This document shows, piece by piece, positions 1-6,037 of a stretch of DNA of 6,037 bases. Both the position numbers and the translations under genes were made by a program. Location: the NCBI GenBank assembly GCA_001701295.1, contig DAAV01000064.1, positions 8,328 through 14,364 on the forward strand. Reading direction: 5' to 3'. The first letter of the stretch is position 1. Each line of letters starts with the position of its first letter. A model generated the notes under the pieces. The model did not search any database. It had not been told where the DNA came from and worked only from the letters and a program-made list of their open reading frames with translations. The stretch is from Bacteroidales bacterium H10 (GTDB taxonomy: Bacteria > Bacteroidota > Bacteroidia > Bacteroidales > Muribaculaceae).

Positions 1-214
1 GGACTCCATTCTGTGAATCGATTGTACATTCCAGTTTTTTGCCCGGACGGCGCTCTCCAGTCTCTCCTTCCTCATCATAATCATTACCATAACCGGGAAT
101 CACAACAGTAGGACGTAGACCTATCACTATCTGAGTGGAACTGACCGCTGTCATACTTGTCGATGCTCCGAGAAAAATGCTTGACGCAATAAGCGCTCGT
201 AAAAAATTTTTCAT
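1..214 (-). CDS. Short secreted protein of unknown function, N-terminal part (runs off the left edge)
   Basis: Reading leftward from the ATG at 214-212, 71 codons are open to the window edge. The product starts with a Sec signal peptide: MKNFLR, then a hydrophobic stretch through about residue 17, with likely cleavage near residues 20-25. The mature part begins TQIVIGLRPTVVIPGYG, followed by an acidic patch (residues 45-54, DYDEEGETGE), a basic RRPGKK (55-60) and LECTIDSQNGV at the edge. An in-frame stop at 244-242 and no other ATG after it fix this start. No Shine-Dalgarno is visible, which is usual in Bacteroidota. I do not recognise the family with certainty. The layout of signal peptide, short charged or proline-containing linker, then the start of a possible beta domain recalls small exported Bacteroidales proteins such as those annotated DUF3244, but the diagnostic part is outside the window. 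It lies downstream of a TPR regulator on the same strand and has its own candidate promoter. Confidence 0.65.
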   Translation of the reverse strand, partial: MKNFLRALIASSIFLGASTSMTAVSSTQIVIGLRPTVVIPGYGNDYDEEGETGERRPGKKLECTIDSQNGV

Positions 215-236
215 AACATGAATTGTTGGTTCGCCA

Positions 237-269
237 CAAAGTTAAGATTTGGCGGCCATTTAAAAGAAA
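237..269 (-). promoter_or_regulatory. Candidate Bacteroidota promoter for the small secreted protein
   Basis: Read leftward, the -7 element TAACTTTG (244-237) matches the Bacteroidota consensus TAnnTTTG exactly. A TTTC (269-266) sits 21 bases upstream and could serve as the -33 element, matching TTTG at three of four bases. The start of transcription would fall around 229-232, giving a leader of roughly 15-20 bases before the ATG at 214. The -33 region overlaps the T-rich tract that follows the palindrome at 274-321. The -7 match is strong and the -33 match is weak. Confidence 0.5.
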
Positions 270-321
270 AATACGGTTCAAACTTCGGTTGAAAATTTTA
301 TTTGAACCGAAATTTGAACCG
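262..321 (-). terminator. Long palindrome plus T-rich tract: probable terminator of the TPR regulator gene
   Basis: Arms 274-294 and 301-321 are complementary at 19 of 21 positions around a 6-base loop (295-300). They begin 19 bases past the regulator's stop codon. In the leftward transcript one of the two imperfect positions (283/312) becomes a G-U wobble, whereas in the rightward transcript it would be a C-A mismatch. The leftward strand also carries a T-rich run right after the stem (273-262, TATTTTTCTTTT). Both points favour a rho-independent terminator for the leftward gene. The stem is only moderately GC-rich and longer than a typical terminator, so a second role is possible. Confidence 0.6.
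274..321. repeat. Four-copy 9-base unit in 12-base spacing arranged as a palindrome
   Basis: On the plus strand the units are CGGTTCAAA (274-282), CGGTTGAAA (286-294), TTTGAACCG (301-309) and TTTGAACCG (313-321). Each pair is a direct repeat with a 12-base period, and the two pairs mirror each other exactly about position 297.5. Three units are identical and one differs by a single base. Direct repeats inside each arm are not needed for a simple terminator hairpin. They are what a multimeric DNA-binding protein would use. The block ends about 5 bases upstream of the candidate -33 element of the small gene, a place typical of activator sites. What is seen is the repeat; the binding-site reading is inference. 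Confidence 0.75.
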
Positions 322-340
322 CATTAGCTTTGTAACAGGC

Positions 341-2071
341 TTATAGAATGCGTATTATGTAATCTAAAATTTGAACTTCCTTTTCAACTCCAAAAAGCGA
401 TCCGGCAAGACTTTTGCGTCTGTAGTTTATTGCTGATTTTACCACGGAGAACAATCTGGCAGTCTGGGAGGATGTCATGCCACACTTTATGAGAAGGGCC
501 GTACGGTATTCGTCTCTCTTCGGTTTCCGCCCCATCAATATTCTCAAACGGTGTTCGAAATCCGGAAAACAGTCTCTCACTGTTTTCCCAATCTCACTCC
601 ACAGAGGACTTTGGGGTGAAATATTTTTTCCATTTTCAAGCCGCCTCACAATCTCCTTATAGGCATCCGACATAAGGATCTGTTCGGAGACGGCAGGAAG
701 ATCCGCCATCGAGTGATAGATATCAAGCCATTCCCGACGCAATTCGTCCTGAAGGCGCTGTGTGGATAATGGACGTGCATCGACCTTTTCCCTATTCCTT
801 ATCCCGTCGCTGAGTGTCGCAGGCAAGAGTTGCCCTTTCAGTGTCTTGAGTTCGCTTATAGCCTCGTGCAATTTTATTTTGTTATTTTTGTTTCTGACTG
901 CCATATAAAACAACCCACCCAGAAGTAACACCGCAACACAAAGGATAATACTTATTGTCTGCTGTAGGTGTAACTTATCCCTGTCGCTTTCGGCACGTTC
1001 CCTTTCATGCAGACTGTAGTTATAATATGCATTCTGGATCAGCGCGCCCGTATCACCGTTTTTACTGACGAATTTCTCAACTACATCCCTGTATCTGTGT
1101 ACAAGCGGGACAACGGAATCCTCCGGAAGTCTGTCTATGAGCTCGGGAGAAAGCAGCAGATGAAACCCTTCCTTCTGGTTATTGCTGTTTTCTAAATTCG
1201 CAAGACGCGACGCATACATACGGGCTGTGTCTTTATCGCCTGCCGAGAGATAAATTTTAGCCGCACAACCAAGGGCGGTAGTGAGATAATCATCCTTTAT
1301 GGTCTCTGGAATTCCTCTTATAAGCGACAGGGCCGTTTCATAGTCACCCTCTTCGCGTTTAACCGCGGCCAGATACATCTTCTGTCTTGCCACAAGATCC
1401 AGCCATCGGGATTCAGCTATCTCCAGCGCTCCTGTAAACAGTTTTTCGGCGGTATCATAATTCCTGGCATGGAAATTCACAGCTCCGAGCAATTCCATAT
1501 TATATACAAGATTTTTACTCACTGTATCCCGGCTTTCCAGCGAGATGACCTCTTCGAGATACGGAATAGCTTTGTCATAAAGGCGCAGTGAATTCAGCAG
1601 TCTTCCGGTCTGGCTGAGTATGCGGCAACGCAAACCTGTATTGGCATCCTTTTCCGGAAGTGCGTCGAGTGCCTGCTGGAAGTAGCGGAGGGCGGTTGGC
1701 GAGTCGCCGAGGTCGGAATAGACACGGCCTCCGTAATAGAGGGCCTCCGGATATTGTTCCGAGCCGCGATGCTTTTCATAGTATTCAAATACTGTCCTGA
1801 TCAGTGAGTCGGAGGTGTGACACACGTATGCCTTGTCGGCCGACTTGACGCGCAGAAGGTCGAAGCGGGCACGTTCGGCCTTTGACATCCCTGCGCTCCA
1901 CGTGCTGTCTGCGGCAAGACTGTCGACAAACAGCACTGCCGCTTTCGGATCATTGCCTATACGGTTCTCGATCTCGTTGAAAGTGTTCACACGCTCGCTA
2001 TGGGAACACCCGGACATGGCACAGGATGCAAACACCAGAATAAAAATATATATGATATGAAGAGGCTTCAT
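341..2071 (-). CDS. Membrane-spanning TPR protein with C-terminal helix-turn-helix-like domain, probable transcriptional regulator
   Basis: This is a 576-residue protein of a type common in Bacteroidales. Residues 1-22 are a hydrophobic signal ending in MSGC, a lipobox-like site that could acylate Cys22. Residues about 105-290 hold around five TPR-like repeats, the clearest at 107-140 (core ALYYGGRVYSDLGD), then near 147-180, 188-220, 226-257 and 264-290. A single membrane helix lies at about 372-392, flanked by charged helices (353-368, 394-415) that may form coiled coils. The C-terminal 180 residues should be cytoplasmic and end in a region (about 515-560) with GMTSSQTARLFSVVKSAINY, which reads as a helix-turn-helix preceded by the FPDFEHRLRILM segment seen in this family. 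Predicted role: sense something in the periplasm through the TPR part and bind DNA inside the cell. The ligand and targets are unknown. The start at 2071 follows GTGGAGAA, a possible weak ribosome binding site, and fits the signal peptide. The gene is divergent from ruvA. Confidence 0.85.
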   Translation of the reverse strand: MKPLHIIYIFILVFASCAMSGCSHSERVNTFNEIENRIGNDPKAAVLFVDSLAADSTWSAGMSKAERARFDLLRVKSADKAYVCHTSDSLIRTVFEYYEKHRGSEQYPEALYYGGRVYSDLGDSPTALRYFQQALDALPEKDANTGLRCRILSQTGRLLNSLRLYDKAIPYLEEVISLESRDTVSKNLVYNMELLGAVNFHARNYDTAEKLFTGALEIAESRWLDLVARQKMYLAAVKREEGDYETALSLIRGIPETIKDDYLTTALGCAAKIYLSAGDKDTARMYASRLANLENSNNQKEGFHLLLSPELIDRLPEDSVVPLVHRYRDVVEKFVSKNGDTGALIQNAYYNYSLHERERAESDRDKLHLQQTISIILCVAVLLLGGLFYMAVRNKNNKIKLHEAISELKTLKGQLLPATLSDGIRNREKVDARPLSTQRLQDELRREWLDIYHSMADLPAVSEQILMSDAYKEIVRRLENGKNISPQSPLWSEIGKTVRDCFPDFEHRLRILMGRKPKRDEYRTALLIKCGMTSSQTARLFSVVKSAINYRRKSLAGSLFGVEKEVQILDYIIRIL

Positions 2072-2095
2072 TTCTCCACTTTAATATAGAACAGA

Positions 2096-2127
2096 CAAAT
2101 ATAATATATTTTCGTGGAATAACCAAC
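2096..2127 (-). promoter_or_regulatory. Bacteroidota-type promoter of the TPR regulator gene
   Basis: Read leftward, TATATTTG (2103-2096) matches the TAnnTTTG -7 consensus fully. GTTG (2127-2124) lies 20 bases upstream as a three-of-four match to the -33 TTTG. Transcription would start near 2088-2091, leaving a leader of about 17-20 bases before the ATG at 2071. Element match, spacing and distance to the gene all agree. Confidence 0.65.
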
Positions 2128-2138
2128 AATGGACCCGG

Positions 2139-2158
2139 TTGCGATGTCGCAATGTTGC
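2139..2158. promoter_or_regulatory. Overlapping inverted repeats in the divergent region, possible operator
   Basis: TTGCGA-TG-TCGCAA (2139-2152) is a perfect 6-base inverted repeat with a 2-base spacer. It overlaps a second one, GCAA-TG-TTGC (2149-2158). The block starts 12 bases upstream of the -33 element of the leftward regulator gene and about 12 bases upstream of the candidate -33 of ruvA. There is no T-tract and no gene ends here, so a terminator is unlikely. Short palindromes do occur by chance, so the operator role is only a suggestion. Confidence 0.3.
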
Positions 2159-2169
2159 GGATGCGGGGA

Positions 2170-2203
2170 TTTGCTTATACAATCGTAATTTTACATAATT
2201 TTA
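2170..2203 (+). promoter_or_regulatory. Weak candidate promoter for ruvA-sprA
   Basis: TTTG (2170-2173) is followed after 22 bases by TAATTTTA (2196-2203), a seven-of-eight match to TAnnTTTG. The spacer is slightly longer than the usual 19-21 bases. Transcription would begin about 15-20 bases before the ruvA ATG at 2230. It is the best candidate I see in this intergenic region, but the match is imperfect. Confidence 0.35.
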
Positions 2204-2229
2204 TAGTGTGATATGCCGTTTATTACAGT

Positions 2230-2808
2230 ATGATTGACTATATACAGGGCATACCTGCCGAAATAACACCGACCTACGCCGTAATCGATTGCAACGGACT
2301 TGGTTACGAAGTAAATATAACGCTTATTGACTATCCTGCCATTTCTCCCGGGGGAAAGGTGAAACTCTTCATTCATGAGTCTATACGCGAAGACGCTCAT
2401 GTATTGTACGGGTTTATCGACCGAAGAAGCCGCGAGCTGTTCAGACTTCTTATCGGTGTGAGCGGGGTGGGACCAAACACCGCGCGCCTGATCCTTTCCG
2501 CCCTTACAGTGCCGCAGCTCGAATCCGCCATAGCCAACGGCGAGGAAAAGCTCTTGAAAGGTGTCAAGGGAATAGGGGGCAAGACGGCCCAGCGTATAAT
2601 AGTCGATCTCAAAGACAAAATAAAGATCGAATCCGGCGCATTGATCACAAGTACGTCTGTCAACGAGTCATTCGATGACGCGCTGGCGGCCCTTGTCATG
2701 CTGGGTTTCGCGGCCCCGCAGTGCAAGAAGGTGTTGCAGAAACTTTTTGCGGCCGATCCCTCACTTTCCACTGAAAAAGCTATAAAGCAGTCTCTGACGA
2801 TGCTTTGA
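2230..2808 (+). CDS. ruvA: Holliday junction branch migration protein RuvA
   Basis: RuvA binds four-way DNA junctions as a tetramer and loads the RuvB helicase that drives branch migration; RuvC then cleaves the junction. The product has 192 residues, close to the usual length of about 190-205, and is complete. Residues 1-62 form the OB-fold domain I ([11 protein letters not shown], then CNGLGYEV). It contains [10 protein letters not shown] at 53-62, whose Glu54-Asp55 correspond to the acidic pin of E. coli RuvA (Glu55-Asp56). Domain II holds two helix-hairpin-helix motifs, [10 protein letters not shown] (76-85) and [14 protein letters not shown] (111-124), which grip the DNA backbone. After a flexible linker (about 133-146), domain III (147-192), the RuvB-contacting part, includes [12 protein letters not shown]. 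The ATG at 2230 starts exactly at the conserved MI-Y-I-G N-terminus, with no Shine-Dalgarno visible. sprA follows after 23 bases, probably in the same transcript. Confidence 0.98.
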   Translation: MIDYIQGIPAEITPTYAVIDCNGLGYEVNITLIDYPAISPGGKVKLFIHESIREDAHVLYGFIDRRSRELFRLLIGVSGVGPNTARLILSALTVPQLESAIANGEEKLLKGVKGIGGKTAQRIIVDLKDKIKIESGALITSTSVNESFDDALAALVMLGFAAPQCKKVLQKLFAADPSLSTEKAIKQSLTML

Positions 2809-2831
2809 CCGACGTAGACTAACCTATTGTT

Positions 2832-5800
2832 ATGCATTTCACACGCAGCCAGTTCTCTATTTTGGCGGCAGTATTCGTCTCGGTGCTGCTGGTCACCGTT
2901 TTGGCCAGACCGCAGTATTATAAGAGCGAACTGAATCCGCCACCTCCCTCCGAACCGGAATCTCCGACCTATATGGCCGCCGATACTCTTGAATTACCGG
3001 CACGAGTGCAGCCGACCATACCCTCTACCGCCGACGACTATCTCGGCAAGAACGAGTATGCGGTGGATCTGCGGACTCCTTCCAATATCAAGACCGAAGC
3101 AGTGTATGATCCCGAATCAGGCATGTACGTGCTCCGTACGCTTATCGGCGACCGCGAGATCGTCACACCCTACATGATGACGGCCGAGGAATACAACAAC
3201 ATGATGATGCGCCGTGATCTTTTTGGATATTTCAATGAGCGCAACCGCGAGACTTTCGAGAAGAAGGACAAGGAGCCTTTCAATGTGTTCGACATGAATT
3301 TCTCGCTCGGTCCTCTCGAGAAGGTGTTCGGCCCCGGAGGAGTCCGGCTGCAGACGCAGGGATCCATACAGCTTTCAATGGGGGTCAAGAGCAATAAGAC
3401 GGAAAATCCCGCTCTTTCTCTGCGTAATCGCCGCAAGACTTATTTCGACTTCGACTCGAAGATACAGGCCACGATCAACGCATCGGTAGGCGACAAGCTG
3501 AAGTTCAACATGAACTATAATACCGACGCGACTTTCTCATTTGATTCCCAGAACCTCAAGCTGCAATATGAGGGCAAGGAGGATGAGATCATAAAGAATA
3601 TCGAGGCCGGTAACGTCAGCATGACCACCGGATCGAGTCTTATCCGTGGCGGTACGGCGCTTTTCGGTATGAAGGCAAAGCTCCAGTTCGGCAAACTCAC
3701 GCTCACGGGACTCGTCTCGCAACAGAATTCCGAATCCAAGACCGTGAGCACGCAAGGCGGTGTGCAGAGCACAAAATTCAGCATAAAGGCCGACAACTAC
3801 GATGCCAACCGCCATTTCTTCCTCTCCCAGTATTTTTATGAGAATTATGACCAGTTCGCCCAGCGTTTGCCGCATGTCTCGTCAGGTGTGAAGATAACGC
3901 GTATCGAGGTCTGGATCACCAACAAGAACGGCAATTATAATGAAGCCCGAAATTTTGTCGGATTCATGGATCTTGGCGAAAACCGCAATCTGGCATCGGA
4001 CTACTGGACTCCCAATATGAGTTTCAATAACCCGAGCAACCTGTCGAACAATCTTCTCGAGGTGATAAAGAGCGAATATCCGGGAGCGAGAAATATCAAT
4101 ACGGTCACACAGGCTCTTGAACCTCTTCGCGCGTTCGGCATCGAGGGTGGCCGCGATTTCGAGAAGGTCGAGTCCGCGCGCCTGTTGCGTGAAAGCGAAT
4201 ATACTCTCAATTCAGATCTCGGTTACATATCTCTGAAATCGGCGCTTAATACCGACGAGGTGCTCGCCGTGGCTTATGAATATACTTATGGCGGTAAAGT
4301 CTATCAGGTGGGAGAGTTCTCTTCCGACGTGACCACCACGACGGAGTCTCTCTATCTGAAGATGCTGCGCTCCACCACGGTCTCGCCCAAGCTGCCGATG
4401 TGGCGCCTGATGATGAAGAATGTATATTCGCTTGGGGCGTATCAGCTGCAGAGCAAGAATTTCAAGATGAACATCAAGTTCCTCAGCGACACGACGGGTA
4501 TCGAGATCAATTATCTTCCTGTAGGATCAATTGCCAATCAGCCACTTCTGCAGGTGATGAATCTTGACCGTATAGATTCGAACCAGGAATCCAATTCCGA
4601 CGGTTTCTTCGATTATATCGAAGGATATACGGTGCAGTCGTCAAACGGCAAGATCATCTTTCCTGTCGCCGAGCCTTTCGGCGAGCATCTCGCGCGAAAG
4701 ATTGGCGATCCTGCTATAGCCGAGCAGTATGTCTATCGTGAACTTTACGATTCGACTCTTGTCGTGGCACGTCAGTTTGCCGACAAGAATAAATATTCTC
4801 TCGTCGGCGAGTATCAGGCGTCAAACGGAGCTACGATCCGTCTGAATGCCATGAATGTGCCGCGCGGGTCGGTAGTGGTCATGGCCGGCGGTGTGGTGCT
4901 GACGGAAAACTCCGATTATACGGTCGATTACTCCATGGGTATCGTGACGATAACGAACCAGAGCATAATCGACTCGGGCACAAATGTCAGCGTCACTCTG
5001 GAGAATCAGTCGATGTTCTCCATGCAGCGCAAGACGCTCCTCGGTCTTGACGCGCAGTATCAGTTCAACAAGGATTTCACTCTCGGAGGTACGATCCTGC
5101 ATTTCTCGGAGAAGGCTCTGACGGAAAAAGTGAATATCGGCGACGAGGTGATCAATAATACGATGTGGGGTCTTAATCTGAGTTACCGCAAAGATTTTTC
5201 ATGGCTGACCAATCTCCTTAACAAGATACCGACCATAAACGCCACGGCTCCCTCGACTTTCAACGTCAATGCTGAATTCGCACAGCTTGTGCCTCACAAA
5301 CAGAAGAGCGGCACGAACCGTGGCTCAAGCTACATCGATGATTTCGAAGCCACGCAGACCGGTATCGATCTTCGATCACCTTATTCATGGTTCCTGGCCT
5401 CGACGCCTTATGAGAGCGGACCGGACGCATTGTTCCCGGAAGCCGCGCTTTCCAATGACGTGGCCTACGGAAAGAACCGTGCGCTTCTCGCATGGTATTA
5501 CATCGACCGTGCATGGACGCAGCGCAATTCGACCATGCTGCCGGGCTATCTCAAGAATGACCCTCACCAGATGTCGAATCCTTACATAAGGGAAGTTTAT
5601 GTCAATGAACTTTTCCCTTACCGCGATCTCGCATACGGCGAGGCGAACTGGATCCAGACTCTTAATCTCTCGTTTTATCCCCGCGAGCGGGGTCCGTATA
5701 ACCTTGATGCCGAAAATATTGACTCCGACGGTTCATTGCTGAATCCGGAGAAACGCTGGGGCGGTATCATGCGCAAGATGGACAATACCAATTTCGAGAC

Positions 5801-6037
5801 CTCCAATGTCGAATACATACAGTTCTGGCTTCTCGACCCGTTCCTCGACGAGGACAATAAAAACCGTGATGGTGGCGATCTATATTTCAATTTCGGCGAG
5901 ATCAGCGAGGATATTCTCAAAGACGGCATGAAGAACTATGAGAACGGCCTGCCCGTCGACGGCAATTCCGAATTTATCGCCGAGACCAACTGGGGACGTG
6001 TCTCGCGTCAGAATTCGCTTACTTATGCGTTTGACAC
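2832..6037 (+). CDS. sprA: T9SS outer-membrane translocon SprA (Sov), N-terminal 1068 residues; runs off the right edge
   Basis: SprA is the very large outer-membrane beta-barrel (36 strands in the solved Flavobacterium structure) through which type IX secretion substrates leave the cell. The reading frame is open from the ATG at 2832 to the last base. Family members run to about 2300-2500 residues, so somewhat under half is present. Residues 1-25 are a signal peptide (FSILAAVFVSVLLVTVLA, then RPQYY), followed by a proline-rich linker (NPPPPSEPESP). Recognisable family segments come in order: VFGPGGVRLQTQGSIQL (165-181), NYNTDATFSFD (from 228), IEAGNVSMTTGSSLIRGG, LQFGKLTLTGLVSQQ, DNYDANRHFFLSQYF (321-335), RIEVWITNKNGNYNEARN (from 357), SYIDDFEATQTGIDL (833-847), ERGPYNLD (952-959), RWGGIMRKM (975-983) and VEYIQFWLLDPF. 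No internal stop or frameshift was seen. The start is set by the signal peptide and lies 23 bases after ruvA with no Shine-Dalgarno. Minus-strand open frames inside it are shadows. Confidence 0.97.
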   Translation, partial: MHFTRSQFSILAAVFVSVLLVTVLARPQYYKSELNPPPPSEPESPTYMAADTLELPARVQPTIPSTADDYLGKNEYAVDLRTPSNIKTEAVYDPESGMYVLRTLIGDREIVTPYMMTAEEYNNMMMRRDLFGYFNERNRETFEKKDKEPFNVFDMNFSLGPLEKVFGPGGVRLQTQGSIQLSMGVKSNKTENPALSLRNRRKTYFDFDSKIQATINASVGDKLKFNMNYNTDATFSFDSQNLKLQYEGKEDEIIKNIEAGNVSMTTGSSLIRGGTALFGMKAKLQFGKLTLTGLVSQQNSESKTVSTQGGVQSTKFSIKADNYDANRHFFLSQYFYENYDQFAQRLPHVSSGVKITRIEVWITNKNGNYNEARNFVGFMDLGENRNLASDYWTPNMSFNNPSNLSNNLLEVIKSEYPGARNINTVTQALEPLRAFGIEGGRDFEKVESARLLRESEYTLNSDLGYISLKSALNTDEVLAVAYEYTYGGKVYQVGEFSSDVTTTTESLYLKMLRSTTVSPKLPMWRLMMKNVYSLGAYQLQSKNFKMNIKFLSDTTGIEINYLPVGSIANQPLLQVMNLDRIDSNQESNSDGFFDYIEGYTVQSSNGKIIFPVAEPFGEHLARKIGDPAIAEQYVYRELYDSTLVVARQFADKNKYSLVGEYQASNGATIRLNAMNVPRGSVVVMAGGVVLTENSDYTVDYSMGIVTITNQSIIDSGTNVSVTLENQSMFSMQRKTLLGLDAQYQFNKDFTLGGTILHFSEKALTEKVNIGDEVINNTMWGLNLSYRKDFSWLTNLLNKIPTINATAPSTFNVNAEFAQLVPHKQKSGTNRGSSYIDDFEATQTGIDLRSPYSWFLASTPYESGPDALFPEAALSNDVAYGKNRALLAWYYIDRAWTQRNSTMLPGYLKNDPHQMSNPYIREVYVNELFPYRDLAYGEANWIQTLNLSFYPRERGPYNLDAENIDSDGSLLNPEKRWGGIMRKMDNTNFETSNVEYIQFWLLDPFLDEDNKNRDGGDLYFNFGEISEDILKDGMKNYENGLPVDGNSEFIAETNWGRVSRQNSLTYAFD

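Noticed and set aside
84..281. A 65-codon minus-strand open frame overlapping the start of the small secreted protein
   Set aside because: It lies in another frame, has no signal or domain character, and is rich in Cys, Ser and Arg as shadow frames often are. The frame starting at 214 gives a proper signal peptide and stays open to the edge.
370..378. TTTGAACTT near the 3' end of the regulator gene, resembling a fifth copy of the TTTGAACCG unit
   Set aside because: It matches only seven of nine bases, is out of the 12-base register of the palindrome and lies in coding sequence, so chance is the simpler explanation.
341..2071. Reading the TPR protein as a hybrid two-component sensor
   Set aside because: No histidine-kinase, ATP-binding or receiver segments are visible. 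After the membrane helix there are only about 180 residues, ending in a helix-turn-helix-like region.
2397..2837. A 146-codon minus-strand open frame antisense to ruvA
   Set aside because: It lies almost wholly inside the certain ruvA gene and its translation has no recognisable features. Its length reflects the codon use of ruvA on the opposite strand.
3170..5929. Several open frames of 60-112 codons on both strands inside sprA
   Set aside because: All are covered by one continuous reading frame with clear SprA motifs from end to end. Their translations are low-complexity or Arg/Ser-rich and lack starts supported by promoters or ribosome binding sites.

Overview
The window looks like chromosomal DNA of a gut-type Bacteroidota, order Bacteroidales; a Muribaculaceae-like genome is my best guess. 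The reasons are a RuvA of Bacteroidales type, the N-terminal half of SprA (the outer-membrane translocon of the type IX secretion system, T9SS, which is restricted to Bacteroidota), promoters fitting the Bacteroidota TTTG / TAnnTTTG consensus, and starts without clear Shine-Dalgarno sequences. Family-level placement is an impression from protein similarity and composition, not a computed result.

Left part, minus strand (1-2071). A TPR-containing, membrane-spanning protein with a C-terminal cytoplasmic helix-turn-helix-like domain (2071-341) is followed, on the same strand, by the start of a short secreted protein (214 to beyond base 1). The 126-base gap between them holds a striking 48-base palindrome built from four copies of a CGGTTCAAA-like unit, then a T-rich tract, then a good Bacteroidota -7 element for the small gene. 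The palindrome most simply ends the regulator transcript. Its position just upstream of the small gene's promoter also allows it to be a binding site.

Middle (2072-2229). This is a divergent intergenic region. A near-consensus promoter drives the TPR gene leftward, a weak candidate promoter faces ruvA, and a perfect 6-bp inverted repeat lies between them.

Right part, plus strand (2230-6037). ruvA (complete, 192 codons) is followed after 23 bases by sprA, which runs off the right edge with 1068 codons present. The spacing suggests co-transcription. RuvA acts in Holliday-junction processing and SprA in protein export; the pairing is a conserved neighbourhood rather than a shared pathway.

No RNA genes, insertion sequences, CRISPR arrays or origins were seen. 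There is no gene-free stretch longer than 300 bases. The least understood part is the regulator, palindrome and small secreted protein unit at the left.
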